From an uncultured Mucispirillum sp. (GTDB lineage: Bacteria > Chrysiogenota > Deferribacteres > Deferribacterales > Mucispirillaceae), in NCBI GenBank assembly GCA_944324465.1, contig CALUWI010000006.1:1-64000 (forward strand): 64,000 nt of DNA, written 5' to 3'. The position numbers and the translations under genes are program-made. Shown one piece after another: positions 19,068 through 27,724 of the stretch. Positions within the stretch are counted from its first letter, which is position 1. Each line of letters begins with the position of its first letter. The notes below the pieces were generated by a model. It saw only the letters and a program-made list of their open reading frames with translations, was not told the DNA's origin and searched no databases.

Positions 19068-20531
19068 ATGTCTGAAACAAAAACAGAAGTTATTATTGAA
19101 ACACCTATAATTGAAGAAATTATGGGCAAAAGCAAGTTTGCAGTAACTGATGAAAGCTATCTTGTAGCAAAACAAGGTGTTGCAGAATTTATTACACAAA
19201 TTGTGCAGAGCGATAATGCAGAAGAAAAAGTTAATAAATTTGCTCTTGATGAAATGATTGCCCATATTGACGATGTAATATCTGCACAAATGGACGAAAT
19301 ACTCCATAATGAAGCATTTCAAAAGCTGGAAAGTTCCTGGCGTGGACTTTATACTCTTGTGGAAAGAACAGATTTTAATGAAAACATTAAAATAGATTTA
19401 TTTAATATTACAAAAGAAGAAGCATTAGAAGATTTTGAATTAAACCCAGATATTACACAAACAACCCTTTATAAACATATATATTCTTCAGAATACGGTC
19501 AGTTTGGCGGCGAGCCTGTTGGTGCTATTATTGGCGACTACAGCTTAAGTTATGCAAGCCCTGATATGACATTTTTAAATAAAATGTCTGCAATAGCGGC
19601 TATGAGCCATGCTCCTTTTTTAACATCTATTGATGCAAAATTCTTTGGATTAAAAGATTATACAGAAATGCCAACAATACAGGATTTAAAAGGACTGCTT
19701 GACGGCCCACAGTATGCAAGATGGCGTTCATTTAGAGAAAATGAAGATGCAAAATATACAGGTCTTTTAGTAACAAGATACTTAACACGCTCCCCTTATG
19801 ATATGGAAAATAATCCTATTAAAACATTTAATTATACAGAAGATGTAAGTGCATCTCATAACCATCTTGTATGGGGCAACTGTGCATACCTGCTTGCAAC
19901 AAGATTAACAGAAAGTTTTGCAAAATACAGATGGTGCGGAAGTATTATAGGACCTAGAAGCGGCGGCGAAGTAAAAGATTTACCAGTATATTTTTATGAA
20001 AGTTTTGGCAGTATGCAGTCAAAAATACCTACAGAAGTATTAATTACAGACAGAAGAGAATATGAGCTTTCTGAAAACGGCTTTATTGCATTAACATTAA
20101 GGCGTGGCAGTAATAATGCATCGTTTTTCTCAGCAAACTCTGCACTTAAACCAAAAATATTTCCAAATACGCCAGAAGGTAAAGAGGCAGAAACAAATTT
20201 CAGGCTTGGCACACAGCTTCCATATTTATTTTTAATATCTCGTATGGCTCACTATTTAAAAGTGCTGCAAAGGGAAGAAATAGGCAGCTGGAAAGAAAGG
20301 CAGGATACAGAAAGAGGCTTAAATGAATGGCTGAAACAGTATATTTCTGACCAGGAAAACCCACCACCAGAAGTACGCAGCAGAAGACCATTCAGAGGTG
20401 CAACAGTTACTGTTACAGATATTCCTGGAGAGCCTGGCTGGTACAGAGTTCAGCTTAATGCAAGACCGCACTTTAAATATATGGGTGCTAACTTTGAACT
20501 TTCCCTTGTGGGCAAGCTGGATAAAGAATAA
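19068..20531 (+). CDS. tssC: TssC, contractile sheath large subunit
   Basis: The 487-aa protein is full length and highly typical. It has FQKLESSWRGLYTLVERTDF, the FGALIGDY-like block GAIIGDYSLSY, FLTSIDAKFFG, and the C-terminal beta-strand region ending in FELSLVGKLDKE. It forms the bulk of the sheath with TssB. It is preceded by AAGGAAG and lies in the tssB-C-E-F-G operon. Confidence 0.97.
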   Translation: MSETKTEVIIETPIIEEIMGKSKFAVTDESYLVAKQGVAEFITQIVQSDNAEEKVNKFALDEMIAHIDDVISAQMDEILHNEAFQKLESSWRGLYTLVERTDFNENIKIDLFNITKEEALEDFELNPDITQTTLYKHIYSSEYGQFGGEPVGAIIGDYSLSYASPDMTFLNKMSAIAAMSHAPFLTSIDAKFFGLKDYTEMPTIQDLKGLLDGPQYARWRSFRENEDAKYTGLLVTRYLTRSPYDMENNPIKTFNYTEDVSASHNHLVWGNCAYLLATRLTESFAKYRWCGSIIGPRSGGEVKDLPVYFYESFGSMQSKIPTEVLITDRREYELSENGFIALTLRRGSNNASFFSANSALKPKIFPNTPEGKEAETNFRLGTQLPYLFLISRMAHYLKVLQREEIGSWKERQDTERGLNEWLKQYISDQENPPPEVRSRRPFRGATVTVTDIPGEPGWYRVQLNARPHFKYMGANFELSLVGKLDKE

Positions 20532-20595
20532 TTAAATAAACTAATATCTGGCTGTGGTTAAATGCTGCAGCCAGTTATATTTATTAAGGTATTAT

Positions 20596-20988
20596 ATGGG
20601 ATTTGTTGATAAAATAATTCATAAACTTGATGACCAGTATAATGGTATTGTATATCAAAATGATAAAATTGCAGAAATAAAAAACAATATTCAGTCTTTA
20701 CTGAATACAAATGAAGAAGATTGTTTATGTCTTATTAATTCTGGCTTTAATGATGCGGAAAATATGTCTATGGAATCAAGAGAGCTTTGCAACAAGCTGG
20801 TTTCAAGAATAGAATCTATGATACATGACTATGAAAAACGGATAGTAATAATATCTGCAGATTATGACAAAAGCCAGATGCCCTGGAAACTGTCTATTGA
20901 TTTACAGTGCAGAATGGTTAATGATAAATTTAATGAATTCCATATTATTATAGATTTTTCAAGCAACAGATACTGCGAGGTAATATAA
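20596..20988 (+). CDS. tssE: TssE, gp25-like baseplate protein
   Basis: TssE is the T4 gp25-like baseplate wedge protein from which the sheath starts. I chose the ATG at 20596 (MGFVDKIIHKL, 130 aa) because the upstream residues (KCCSQLYLLRYY) are unlike the family, and the 64-bp gap after tssC then matches normal operon spacing. The helix ENIQ-SLLNTNEEDCL and the closing strand pair MPWKLSIDLQCRM fit gp25. tssF starts one base after its stop. Confidence 0.85.
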   Translation: MGFVDKIIHKLDDQYNGIVYQNDKIAEIKNNIQSLLNTNEEDCLCLINSGFNDAENMSMESRELCNKLVSRIESMIHDYEKRIVIISADYDKSQMPWKLSIDLQCRMVNDKFNEFHIIIDFSSNRYCEVI

Positions 20989-20989
20989 T

Positions 20990-22726
20990 ATGAACAGTAA
21001 CGAGCATATATATTATTACCATAGAGAAATAGATGAGCTTGCAAAAGCACGGCAGTTATTTATAGAAAGGTTTCCAAAGCTGGCACCATTTCTTTCAAAT
21101 AACAGTAAGGACCCAGATATAGAAAGGTTAATAGAAAACTTTGCTATACTAACATCTAAAATAAAAATGGAATTAGACCAAAATATTCCATCTATTGCAG
21201 AATCGCTTATAAATATTATAGCACCAAACTATACCTCCCCTATTCCATCTATGTGCATACAGGAATTTAAGCTGAATAATGAATCTGAAGCAAATTATGT
21301 AAAGATTGATAAAGGTACAGAGATATTATCAAAACCGATAGATAATGTTGCCTGCAAATTTAAAACTATTTATGATGTATATTTATACCCGTTAAAAATA
21401 ACGGAAGTATTAACACAAAGCATAAGCAAGCATCAGATTTTATCACTGCGGATAGAATCTATAAAGCCAGCTGTAACAATAAACCAGATGAATATTAATA
21501 TATTAAACCTGTTTTTAGGGCTTGATGTATATGTTTCTACTACTTTATTAATGTGGTTTTTTAATTATTTAGCAGAAATAATCATATTAAATCCTGATAC
21601 AAATGAAGAATACAGGCTTCCGCTGAATAATATAAGACCTATGGGGTTTGATGATAAACAAAGTGTATTTTATGGCAGAAATACAGGTATTGAAGCCTTT
21701 TCTCTTATGCAGGAATATTTTTTTCTGCCTGATAAGTTTAATATGATAACTCTTGAAAAGCTCGATATGCTCAGCAGTTTTGAAGGAAAAAGTTTTATTA
21801 TTAAGTTTGTATTTACAAAAAGCCTGCCCTCATACTGTATGCCTCGCGCAGACCATTTTAGTTTTGGTATAACACCTGTAATTAATCTGTTTGAAGCTTC
21901 AGCAGAGCCTGTAAAAAATGATAACAAAAAAGACGGGTTCAGGCTCAGCATAAGTAAAACACATGATAAATATTATGATATATTAGAAATTATTTCAGTA
22001 TTCAGCAGTGCAACAGTACGCGGTAAAAGGTTTTTAAAAAACTATAATAATTTTGAAAGATTTGAGTTTTTATCAGAAGATGACAGTGATGATTTTTATA
22101 CAACAGCTACTAAAAAAGATATTAACGGCAATGAATATACATACCTTACTCTTTTTGATTCTCATTTAATGTCTCACGAAATAGAAACTCTTTCCATAAA
22201 AACATTATGCTGTAACAGCACACTGCCACAGGAACTGCAGATTGGTGATATTAATGTGTATGAAGATATAAATGTAACTACAATGAATATTACACTGCCT
22301 ACGAAAGTATATAAAACATCAATAGACGGCACAATATTATGGAAACTTGTATCTGTATTATCTTTAAATTACCAGACAATGACAAACAAGCAGTCTTTTT
22401 TAGCTGTACTGCAGGCCTATGATTTTACATTAACAGAGCATGACAATATTTCTGAAAAACTCCGTGATGCCATAAAGGATATTAAATCAAAAACAGTATA
22501 CCGCATTACAAACGGCATAGCTAAAAAAGGCACATTATGTGTTATAGATATTGATGACAGTCTTTTTTACTGTACAGGTGAAGTGTATAGACTTGGACTT
22601 GTGCTTGCAAAGTTTTTTTCATCATTTGCATCTATTAATTCATTCTGTGAACTTCAAATTAAATGTTTATCTAACAACACTATTATGGATTATTTTCCAA
22701 CAGAAGGTAAAAAAGCGATAATATGA
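20990..22726 (+). CDS. tssF: TssF baseplate protein
   Basis: TssF builds the baseplate wedge with TssG, TssE and TssK. The 578-aa length is normal. The N-terminus is characteristic: YYHREIDELAKARQLFIERFPKLAPFL, then DPDIERLIENFAILTSKI and LDQNIPSIAESLINIIAPNY. The end of the gene overlaps the tssG start (ATGA), consistent with matched production of the two partners. Confidence 0.95.
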   Translation: MNSNEHIYYYHREIDELAKARQLFIERFPKLAPFLSNNSKDPDIERLIENFAILTSKIKMELDQNIPSIAESLINIIAPNYTSPIPSMCIQEFKLNNESEANYVKIDKGTEILSKPIDNVACKFKTIYDVYLYPLKITEVLTQSISKHQILSLRIESIKPAVTINQMNINILNLFLGLDVYVSTTLLMWFFNYLAEIIILNPDTNEEYRLPLNNIRPMGFDDKQSVFYGRNTGIEAFSLMQEYFFLPDKFNMITLEKLDMLSSFEGKSFIIKFVFTKSLPSYCMPRADHFSFGITPVINLFEASAEPVKNDNKKDGFRLSISKTHDKYYDILEIISVFSSATVRGKRFLKNYNNFERFEFLSEDDSDDFYTTATKKDINGNEYTYLTLFDSHLMSHEIETLSIKTLCCNSTLPQELQIGDINVYEDINVTTMNITLPTKVYKTSIDGTILWKLVSVLSLNYQTMTNKQSFLAVLQAYDFTLTEHDNISEKLRDAIKDIKSKTVYRITNGIAKKGTLCVIDIDDSLFYCTGEVYRLGLVLAKFFSSFASINSFCELQIKCLSNNTIMDYFPTEGKKAII

Positions 22727-23640
22727 GTAACCTGCAGCATAAATATTTTTACAAAACTATTAAAAACTTACTTAAAGAATATAAAAAAGATGAAATATTA
22801 TTTAGAACTAATTCATCACTTGGCCACCCTAATAGAGAAATTGAAAGCATAACAAACTATAATACTAATGAAATACATAAAAAATTAAGCCTTGAAATAA
22901 TGGTAAATTTTTTAGGCATACAGGGGGCAAGTTCTCAACTGCCAAGCTATATGCTTGAAAAACTTGCTGCAAATAATGACGGCGGCGATGGCTGGAGCCT
23001 GCTTTTTGATTTTTTTAATAATTATATTACATGGATATTTTATGATGTTGTATCTATGAACAGCTATGCAAAATCATTTGATATTGATTTTAATGATAAA
23101 ATATCTGCCATACTTCTTTCATTTTTAGGTATTAAAAATAAAGAAATAGCAAGAACATACCTGCCCTTTGCTCCATTAATAGCAAACTTAAGGCGGCCAA
23201 AAAAACAAATAGAAAGAATACTGCAGACCACATTTAACCTGCAGGAAAGGCTTACAATAATAGAAAATCTGCCACACCAGATACCTATTAATTCATCACA
23301 GCAGAACTATTTAGGCATTAAAAACTGTCAGCTTGGCAATAACTTTATTACTGGAAAAACAGTATTTTCATACCAGACAAAAATAGGCATATTAATAGAA
23401 AACTTAGACTATGACGAAGCATTAAACTTTTTCCCTACAGGCTCTAAATTTAAAGTGTTGAAAAAAAGTATAGCATTTCTTACAAATGATGAATTTGCCA
23501 TAGACTTATATTTAAAGATAAATTACAGACCAAAAATGGCACTTAAACTTGGCAAATCAGGTGTTCGTTTAGGCTGGGGCTCAACACTTGGTAAATCTAA
23601 AAATTCAAGTTATATGATGGTTATTCCTTTAAGCGAATAG
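22723..23640 (+). CDS. tssG: TssG baseplate protein
   Basis: TssG pairs with two copies of TssF in the baseplate. The 305-aa protein has IESITNYNTNEIHKKLSLEIMVNFLGIQGASSQLP near the start, a family hallmark, and the C-terminal LGKSGVRLGWGSTLG. It is slightly shorter than many homologs. It ends the plus-strand operon. The hairpin that follows has no T-run on the plus strand, so how this operon ends is unclear. Confidence 0.93.
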   Translation: MSNLQHKYFYKTIKNLLKEYKKDEILFRTNSSLGHPNREIESITNYNTNEIHKKLSLEIMVNFLGIQGASSQLPSYMLEKLAANNDGGDGWSLLFDFFNNYITWIFYDVVSMNSYAKSFDIDFNDKISAILLSFLGIKNKEIARTYLPFAPLIANLRRPKKQIERILQTTFNLQERLTIIENLPHQIPINSSQQNYLGIKNCQLGNNFITGKTVFSYQTKIGILIENLDYDEALNFFPTGSKFKVLKKSIAFLTNDEFAIDLYLKINYRPKMALKLGKSGVRLGWGSTLGKSKNSSYMMVIPLSE

Positions 23641-23683
23641 AAGTATATTATAATAACTGCTGCTTGAAAAATAGATATAAAAA

Positions 23684-23755
23684 ACCCCCAGTTAATAAAA
23701 AGCGCTGTGATTAAAAAATTTAACTGGGGGTGCTGTATGATAGGTATACTGGAGT
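23684..23755 (-). terminator. hcp 3' UTR hairpin/terminator, related to the four-copy RNA element
   Basis: After hcp on the minus strand comes a small GGAG/CTCC stem, CCTATCATA, then a 12-bp stem ACCCCCAGTTAA / TTAACTGGGGGT (plus 23720-23731 with 23684-23695) and a TTTTTT run. It is a good rho-independent terminator. The order of stem, CCTATC linker and GGGGG stem matches the elements at 9.0-9.7 kb, and loop sequence such as TCACAGCGCTTT resembles their TCAGCAGCACTTT, so it is probably a fifth, diverged member. Confidence 0.75.
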
Positions 23756-23757
23756 TC

Positions 23758-24267
23758 TTAAGCGTTTCTCCAATCATCACTGCCACTTGTTCCGCTGGCA
23801 ACATGTTCCCAAACTATTTTACGATAGTTTAAGCTGACTTTAAATTCTTCAGTTTTATCACTGTTGCCTGGCTCTTGTGCATTAGGCATTAATAATGAGA
23901 TATCAGTAATAACTGCATCTTCAAAAATTGTAGAAAAATAGTGCTCTTGACCGCCGCCAACAGCTGTTCTGTACCAATGCACTTCAACATTATTAAGTTT
24001 TTCTCCTTTTGTTAAAGCATTGTATAAAAGTGGAACAGATTTATTAAGCGAACATGTAAAAATAAATGGTTTATGTACACGCTGACCACTTGGCTGGCCG
24101 CTTTGAGTATCTGTTGGCACTGTAACAGTGTGGATAATTTCCTGAGCCATAATTTCATCTTCATGGCCTGCTTGATAGCGGTTACCGATACTATCTTCAG
24201 TAGAAGCACCACTTGTAATTAAACCTTGTGTTGCTCCTTCAATTTTAATATAAACTGGTGAACTCAT
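23758..24267 (-). CDS. hcp: Hcp, T6SS tube protein (TssD)
   Basis: Hcp hexamers stack to form the inner tube and are themselves secreted. The 169-aa protein has the family signature: SSPVYIKIEGATQGLITSG, IMAQEIIHTV, SGQRVHKPFIFTCSLNKSVPLLYNALTKGEKL and a YRKIVWEH strand near the end. AAGGAGG precedes the ATG. It is a single-gene unit converging on tssG, with its own promoter B and its own terminator, which suits a protein needed in large amounts. Confidence 0.97.
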   Translation of the reverse strand: MSSPVYIKIEGATQGLITSGASTEDSIGNRYQAGHEDEIMAQEIIHTVTVPTDTQSGQPSGQRVHKPFIFTCSLNKSVPLLYNALTKGEKLNNVEVHWYRTAVGGGQEHYFSTIFEDAVITDISLLMPNAQEPGNSDKTEEFKVSLNYRKIVWEHVASGTSGSDDWRNA

Positions 24268-24378
24268 AAAGCCTCCTTTTATTATACTTTTATGTTTATA
24301 TACAAATTATATACTATATATTTATAATTTGCAATAACTTTTTTGCTTATATAAATAAATATTTTTTCACATATAAAT

Positions 24379-24486
24379 TTGTTGATTTAATATACAATAA
24401 CAAATATATTTTTGTCAACAATTAAATTTCATAAATTGAGAATTTATTGTTTATTACAAATAGATTAGATAAGTAAACATATAGTT
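24379..24486 (-). promoter_or_regulatory. Promoter B with conserved inverted repeat (hcp)
   Basis: -35 TTGACA (24413-24418), 18-bp spacer, -10 TATATT (24389-24394) on the minus strand. TTGTTGA (plus 24415-24421) and TCAACAA (plus 24379-24385) bracket it with 29 bp between arms. AACTATATG (24478-24486) lies 68 bp upstream. The layout matches promoters A and C. The hcp leader would be about 110 bases. The rest of the 393-bp gap (24268-24660) is A/T-rich and, apart from the remnant at 24605-24658, holds nothing I can identify. Confidence 0.72.
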
Positions 24487-24604
24487 TATTTTTAATTTTT
24501 CTTATTTATTAACATGTTATAAGATTTTTAGATTAAAAAATGGCTTTTTGAATAGAAAAGATTGTGGTAAAAATGTGATAAAATATTACTAAACTATCCT
24601 TTCA

Positions 24605-24658
24605 TTACTTCATCTGTGATATAAAAAAATAAAATACAAGCATAACCACAGATAAAAA
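24605..24658 (-). pseudogene. 17-codon 3' remnant of a 185-aa-type membrane protein gene
   Basis: In one frame the minus strand reads FLSVVMLVFYFFISQMK then stop. This matches the last residues of the intact membrane protein at 36325-36882 (FLSVIMLIFWFFLSKMD). Nothing upstream of it continues the match, because the 229-aa gene ends three bases away. It appears to be the surviving tail of a deleted paralog. Confidence 0.65.
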
Positions 24659-24660
24659 GT

Positions 24661-25350
24661 TTAGAACTTTTCAGCATGCTGTTGTTTTAATAAATCTATT
24701 TTTTCATTATGTGCTGATATAACACTAAAATAATAGTCAAATACCTGCTGAAATGGGTTATAAATATACTTATTAAAATAGTAGTCCTGTTTATTACAAC
24801 CATTTGCAGTTACTGCCACATAGCAAATTGAATTAGTTGATAAAGTTGTTGATACAAGACTAATAGTATATAATTGATTAGCAGTAATATAATGTGATAA
24901 TTGTTTGATAAAAGCTAATGTAAGCTCTGGAAAGTTTTCCATATCATTTATTGAATAATATTTAAGCATTTCAGATATTTTCTGATTTTCTGCAGGTTTA
25001 ACATTATTTTTTATGACAGAAATAAAAAGTGTCTGTTCCACTAACTTAGATAATATGCCATTATAATATGATTCTACAATACCAAGTTTATCAAATATTA
25101 CATATACAAAATCACTTGTAATATAGTAATCTGTAATATCTAACATATACTGCTTATAGTTATTACCAGCTACATCAGATTCTACTTTTTGTATTAAATA
25201 ATTAAGACTTGCAACATTATTCTCCAGACTGTATACATTTGTTTCATTATAATATTCCACTGCCAGCGATAAGGGCTTATAGTTTACAACGATAAAAACT
25301 GCTATTAAGATTACAGGTATTAGTAATAATAAATATTTCTTTTTACTCAA
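24661..25350 (-). CDS. Membrane-anchored 229-aa protein, unknown, effector module
   Basis: One N-terminal membrane helix (YLLLLIPVILIAVFIVV, residues ~6-22) is followed by a mainly helical region that is probably periplasmic. The open frame extends to an ATG at 25437 inside the preceding truncated gene, but GAGGTGG lies before a TTG at 25350 (LSKKKYLLLL), which puts the membrane helix at the start; I use the TTG. The sequence around this TTG resembles the junction of vgrG2 and its downstream 41-codon ORF (GAGGT-GTAAGT-GAGTAAA), and both proteins contain IDLLKQQH. This looks like the complete version of the gene of which the 41-codon ORF is a deletion product. It is possibly an immunity protein (inference). 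Confidence 0.65.
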   Translation of the reverse strand: MSKKKYLLLLIPVILIAVFIVVNYKPLSLAVEYYNETNVYSLENNVASLNYLIQKVESDVAGNNYKQYMLDITDYYITSDFVYVIFDKLGIVESYYNGILSKLVEQTLFISVIKNNVKPAENQKISEMLKYYSINDMENFPELTLAFIKQLSHYITANQLYTISLVSTTLSTNSICYVAVTANGCNKQDYYFNKYIYNPFQQVFDYYFSVISAHNEKIDLLKQQHAEKF

Positions 25351-25421
25351 CTTACCACCTCGCCATATTTTAATATTAAACAAATTGTAAGACTGTATAA
25401 GTTTTTTGATATAAACCCAGT

Positions 25422-25817
25422 CTAAAGCATAGAGCATACATATAAAAACTCATTTTCTGCAGCAGTTTTTTTTGCATAGCTGGATAAATTATTATCCACT
25501 GTTATTTTGCTTGAAGCGCCTGCACTTAGCGTATGGCTGTATAAATATAGATGCTCTAACCTTTCATTACTTAATAAGCTGTTTATATACTGCTTATTTT
25601 CACTTACTAAAAATATACTGTATGGCTTAACAGTATAATCTAATGAAATACTGCTTGATGATATTTCTGCAGATGACAGTGTTATTTGTGGCAAAGTTAT
25701 ACTTGTATTTAAAGCGTTTATTCCTGCAAGGGACGATATACCTGCAAGTGTGCCATATTTTAAAATAGTTCTTCTTGATGTTTCTTGCTCTAATAGATGG
25801 TTTAATAATATTTCCAT
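25422..25817 (-). pseudogene. Truncated copy of the Tat-signal protein (131 aa)
   Basis: The first ~112 residues are nearly identical to the 208-aa protein at 27725-28351, including the twin-arginine signal SRRTILKYG. At the left junction of the 2,141-bp duplication (25478) the homology stops, and 19 unrelated codons lead to a stop. The SD (GGGGGT) is intact, so a short exported product could still be made, but the C-terminal half is gone. Confidence 0.7.
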
Positions 25818-25831
25818 AAATTACCCCCTTT

Positions 25832-27274
25832 TTATACTAAATCTTCTGGTGGGATTTTATTAAAATCTATATCCATGTCAAGAACTTCCTTAGGAAATAC
25901 ATAAGGACGGGCTGATGTAAAACCTGATGAATATTTACGGTATAAAAGATGCATAGTGTATGTATCTACAGTAAAATATTCTTCTACGATTTCTATCTTA
26001 TAATTTATTCTATAGTTATATTTCCAAATAATTATCTGCCATAGTTTTTGGTAAAAATCTTTTACTGTTAATAAGGTGCTGTCTTTATCACGCGGGTCTT
26101 TCATTTTACCATCTTCTATCCATTTGTATACTCCCGGGTATCTGCCTGAGCCACCATACATATCTCCATAAAATTCTGTGCCAAAATCTAAAACTAAATC
26201 TGGCGGGAAATGTTCATCAAAATATGGGTCTAAGCCATCTATTAACTTTCTATTCTTAGCATAGGTTTTTAGCTTCTCTGCACGAATTTTATTTGCATGG
26301 ACGCTTACACTTAAATTATAGCACATTATAAGCTCATCTAAACTGCCGCCAAGCATTATTGCCATACGCATGCAGGCTGTATAAAATAATTCATAAACAT
26401 TCAAATTTACTGCATAGTTTGCATAATTCATAGCTTTTATAAAAGCACTTCTATCTTGATATAAATAGCCTACTGTTAACATTATATCTAAAGCCATAGG
26501 ATATAATTCATAAGTATTTTCAAAATCATAGGCTAAATCTTCCAGTGCTTCTTTACTGCCATTTTCTAATGCAAGGTTTAGGTAGGTTAATGCCTGAGCT
26601 TCATTTACTAATAAATCTTTTTCTGTTAAGCTAGTATGAAAAAATTTACTATCATCTTTTACAAAGCGGTATAGTTTATAATAGCCATAGTAACCATCTG
26701 GTGAGCCTGCATTTGCTAACTTCTGGTATAAAAGGCTGGCTTCCTGTAGTTCTTTTACACTCTCTTTATTAGAGTGTAAAAAGTTTCTTGCACATAGTAA
26801 ATCTGCTAACTCTTTACTGGCTTTTAATACTCCACGGTTTGAAGCAAAGCGGAAGTTTTCTAAGATTTCCTGCTGTTTTTTCTCTTCTAATTCGCCAAAG
26901 CTTACCTGCAGGCTGGATAGGGCTTTTATACCCCTTTCATAATATTCCTGACTGGTATCATCGCCCTGGCGAATTTCTGGATATTTATATAAACTTTCCG
27001 GGCTTAGGTTAGGAAAAATTACTCCACCTTTAAAGCCCATTTTATTGATTAAATATTTCTTTTTATCTACATGGCTTAACTTTTCAAATGAGGCTTTTTC
27101 TTCTGCACTCCATTTCATTCCATTATTAGCTTCATATTTAAAAGATTTGATATCATCTAATGTTCTGTAAATTTTTCTTTCTTTTATGCTTTTGTCCCAT
27201 TTATATTCAAGCATTTTATCTGTATATTTATCTATCCTGGTTATATCGTAAATATCAAAGATTATTTTTGTCAT
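25832..27274 (-). CDS. Sel1-repeat-like protein, duplicated copy
   Basis: The 480-aa protein is soluble and helical, with Sel1/TPR-like units in the middle (KELADLLCARNFL, LANAGSPDGYYGYYKLYRF, ALENGSKEALEDLAYDFE) and a conserved C-terminal block with FPPDLVLDFGTEFYGDMYGG. A longer frame begins at 27295, but AGAGGTG lies before the ATG at 27274. It is the same length as its paralog at 28366-29808 and identical over long stretches. Changes cluster near residues 217, 244-265, 295 and 405-435. The C-terminal part may be a DUF6396-type domain, which I recall from T6SS neighbourhoods; I am not certain. It could be an adaptor or chaperone for the adjacent large protein. Confidence 0.72.
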   Translation of the reverse strand: MTKIIFDIYDITRIDKYTDKMLEYKWDKSIKERKIYRTLDDIKSFKYEANNGMKWSAEEKASFEKLSHVDKKKYLINKMGFKGGVIFPNLSPESLYKYPEIRQGDDTSQEYYERGIKALSSLQVSFGELEEKKQQEILENFRFASNRGVLKASKELADLLCARNFLHSNKESVKELQEASLLYQKLANAGSPDGYYGYYKLYRFVKDDSKFFHTSLTEKDLLVNEAQALTYLNLALENGSKEALEDLAYDFENTYELYPMALDIMLTVGYLYQDRSAFIKAMNYANYAVNLNVYELFYTACMRMAIMLGGSLDELIMCYNLSVSVHANKIRAEKLKTYAKNRKLIDGLDPYFDEHFPPDLVLDFGTEFYGDMYGGSGRYPGVYKWIEDGKMKDPRDKDSTLLTVKDFYQKLWQIIIWKYNYRINYKIEIVEEYFTVDTYTMHLLYRKYSSGFTSARPYVFPKEVLDMDIDFNKIPPEDLV

Positions 27275-27284
27275 ATTACACCTC

Positions 27285-27617
27285 TTAATTTTCACTATCT
27301 ATTGTTGATTTAAACCATTGTTCATCATATATTAAGGAACCCAGTAATAAAGGGATTTCTTTATTATCATCATCAAGAGATGTTAAAGAACCTTTTCCTT
27401 TCTTATTTGTTTTTTTACTTTGCTTTCCATTTTGTGGTTCTTCCTGTGTATGGTAAAATTTATAATTACTTTCGCCAAAACGCTTTAGCTGGATTACAAA
27501 ATCTTTCATTAAAAAATTATCTGTCTGCACATAATAATTAGTATTGATTGGCTCTTTTGCTTCATTCGGCTTTTCTTTTACCTGATGTATAACTCCTGTT
27601 CCTAAGGACATACCCAC
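27285..27617 (-). pseudogene. Orphan C-terminal fragment (110 codons) of the 1295-aa protein
   Basis: It is identical to the last 110 codons of the 1295-aa gene except for a few changes (for example EAKEPINTNYY against EASEPINNNYY). It begins exactly at the right junction of the tandem duplication. An in-frame GTG and ATG are available but no SD is visible. It overlaps the following Sel1-like frame as in the intact copy. An orphan C-terminal module of this kind is common near polymorphic toxins. Confidence 0.75.
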
Positions 27618-27696
27618 TAAGGAACTTCTTTATTTATACCATTTGCACCTAAATTATCCAAATTAATTTTATATCAACATTAATATTTTTCTATCC

Positions 27697-27719
27697 TAAG
27701 CCCATAAACTATGGGCTTA
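27697..27719 (-). terminator. Hairpin after the Tat-signal gene
   Basis: A perfect 10-bp stem TAAGCCCATA / TATGGGCTTA with a three-base loop lies six bases past the stop of the 208-aa gene. The sequence after it on the minus strand is A-rich rather than U-rich, so termination is possible but not certain. It lies in the 107-bp join between the two duplicated blocks. Confidence 0.5.
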
Positions 27720-27724
27720 ATTGT

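Larger units (their letters stand above)
25478..27618. repeat. Tandem duplication, downstream copy (2,141 bp)
   Basis: It aligns with 28012-30152 at a constant offset of 2,534 bp from end to end with no net length change. It contains the tail of the 1295-aa gene, a complete 487-codon frame and the first half of the Tat-signal gene. Junction sequences differ immediately outside both ends. No transposase or terminal inverted repeats are visible, so recombination is more likely than transposition. Confidence 0.9.
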
